NCBI GenBank assembly: GCA_018402095.1
Contig: JAGYJO010000095.1
Location: forward strand, 1-5,863
Direction of reading: 5' to 3'
DNA: 5,863 bases
DNA from: a bacterium
GTDB lineage: Bacteria > Margulisbacteria > Marinamargulisbacteria > SXXA01
Below the pieces are notes generated by a model. It searched no databases and was not told where the DNA came from. It worked only from the letters and a program-made list of their open reading frames with translations. Below are positions 5,819 through 5,863 of this stretch, in pieces; position 1 is the stretch's first letter, and each line of letters opens with the position of its first letter. Both the position numbers and the translations under genes were made by a program.

Positions 5819-5863
5819 TTACTGGGGCGGAAGCGTAGGCGCCCACCAATCCCCCGGATCCTG
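5819..5863 (-). CDS. Possible C-terminal end of a gene entering from the right
   Basis: On the minus strand the last 42 bases read QDPGDWWAPTLPPQ and then a TAA stop at 5819-5821, in a frame open to the window edge. The stop lies in the gap after comEA, so a convergent gene could end here without overlap. Only 14 codons are visible, and the other two minus frames are also open over this short span, so this could be chance. No family can be assigned. Confidence 0.25.
   Translation of the reverse strand, partial: QDPGDWWAPTLPPQ

Noticed and set aside
5746..5838. Thirty-codon plus-strand frame after comEA (ATG to TAG)
   Set aside because: It is very short, has no ribosome binding site, and starts inside the possible terminator hairpin.
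5649..5849. 66-codon minus-strand frame overlapping the end of comEA
   Set aside because: Half of it is antisense to the conserved HhH end of comEA, and no family features are seen.

Overview
This is a bacterial window with two well-known conserved genes and two moderately conserved ones. Three genes lie head to tail on the minus strand: clpC (two-ring AAA+ unfoldase), radA/sms (recombination ATPase) and a HEAT-repeat protein. A fourth gene on the plus strand diverges from clpC and encodes a ComEA-type DNA receptor (membrane anchor, SLBB domain, helix-hairpin-helix). The clpC-radA order is the one known from Firmicutes and several other bacterial groups. The usual Firmicutes neighbours ctsR, mcsA and mcsB are not next to clpC here. 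I cannot name the lineage: an uncultured or deep-branching bacterium with a mid-GC genome is a fair reading, and nothing in the four genes requires a non-standard code.

Layout from left to right. Bases 1-227 hold a very GC-rich stretch (about 68% GC over the first 200 bases, by hand count) full of small inverted repeats. I see no convincing gene in it and read it as a structured or dispersed repeat just downstream of the operon. Bases 228-1205 encode the HEAT-repeat protein, 1216-2571 RadA (GTG start), and 2561-5053 ClpC (an upstream GTG at 5119 is possible but unlikely). The clpC stop and radA start overlap by 11 bases, and radA is separated from the HEAT gene by 10 bases, so all three are probably one transcript. 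Bases 5054-5162 are the divergent control region, with a good sigma-70-type promoter for comEA and an inverted repeat in the clpC leader. Bases 5163-5723 encode the ComEA-like protein. The last 140 bases hold a possible weak terminator and perhaps the last 14 codons of a gene entering from the right on the minus strand.

The genes fit a protein-quality-control plus DNA-handling theme. ClpC with ClpP degrades proteins, RadA drives branch migration in recombination and natural transformation, and ComEA captures incoming DNA. The HEAT protein could be a scaffold or adaptor, but that is inferred from position alone. I found no clearly new system. The best leads are the structured GC-rich element, the HEAT protein tied to clpC-radA, changed signature motifs in RadA and ClpC, and a comEA promoter that predicts a nearly leaderless mRNA.
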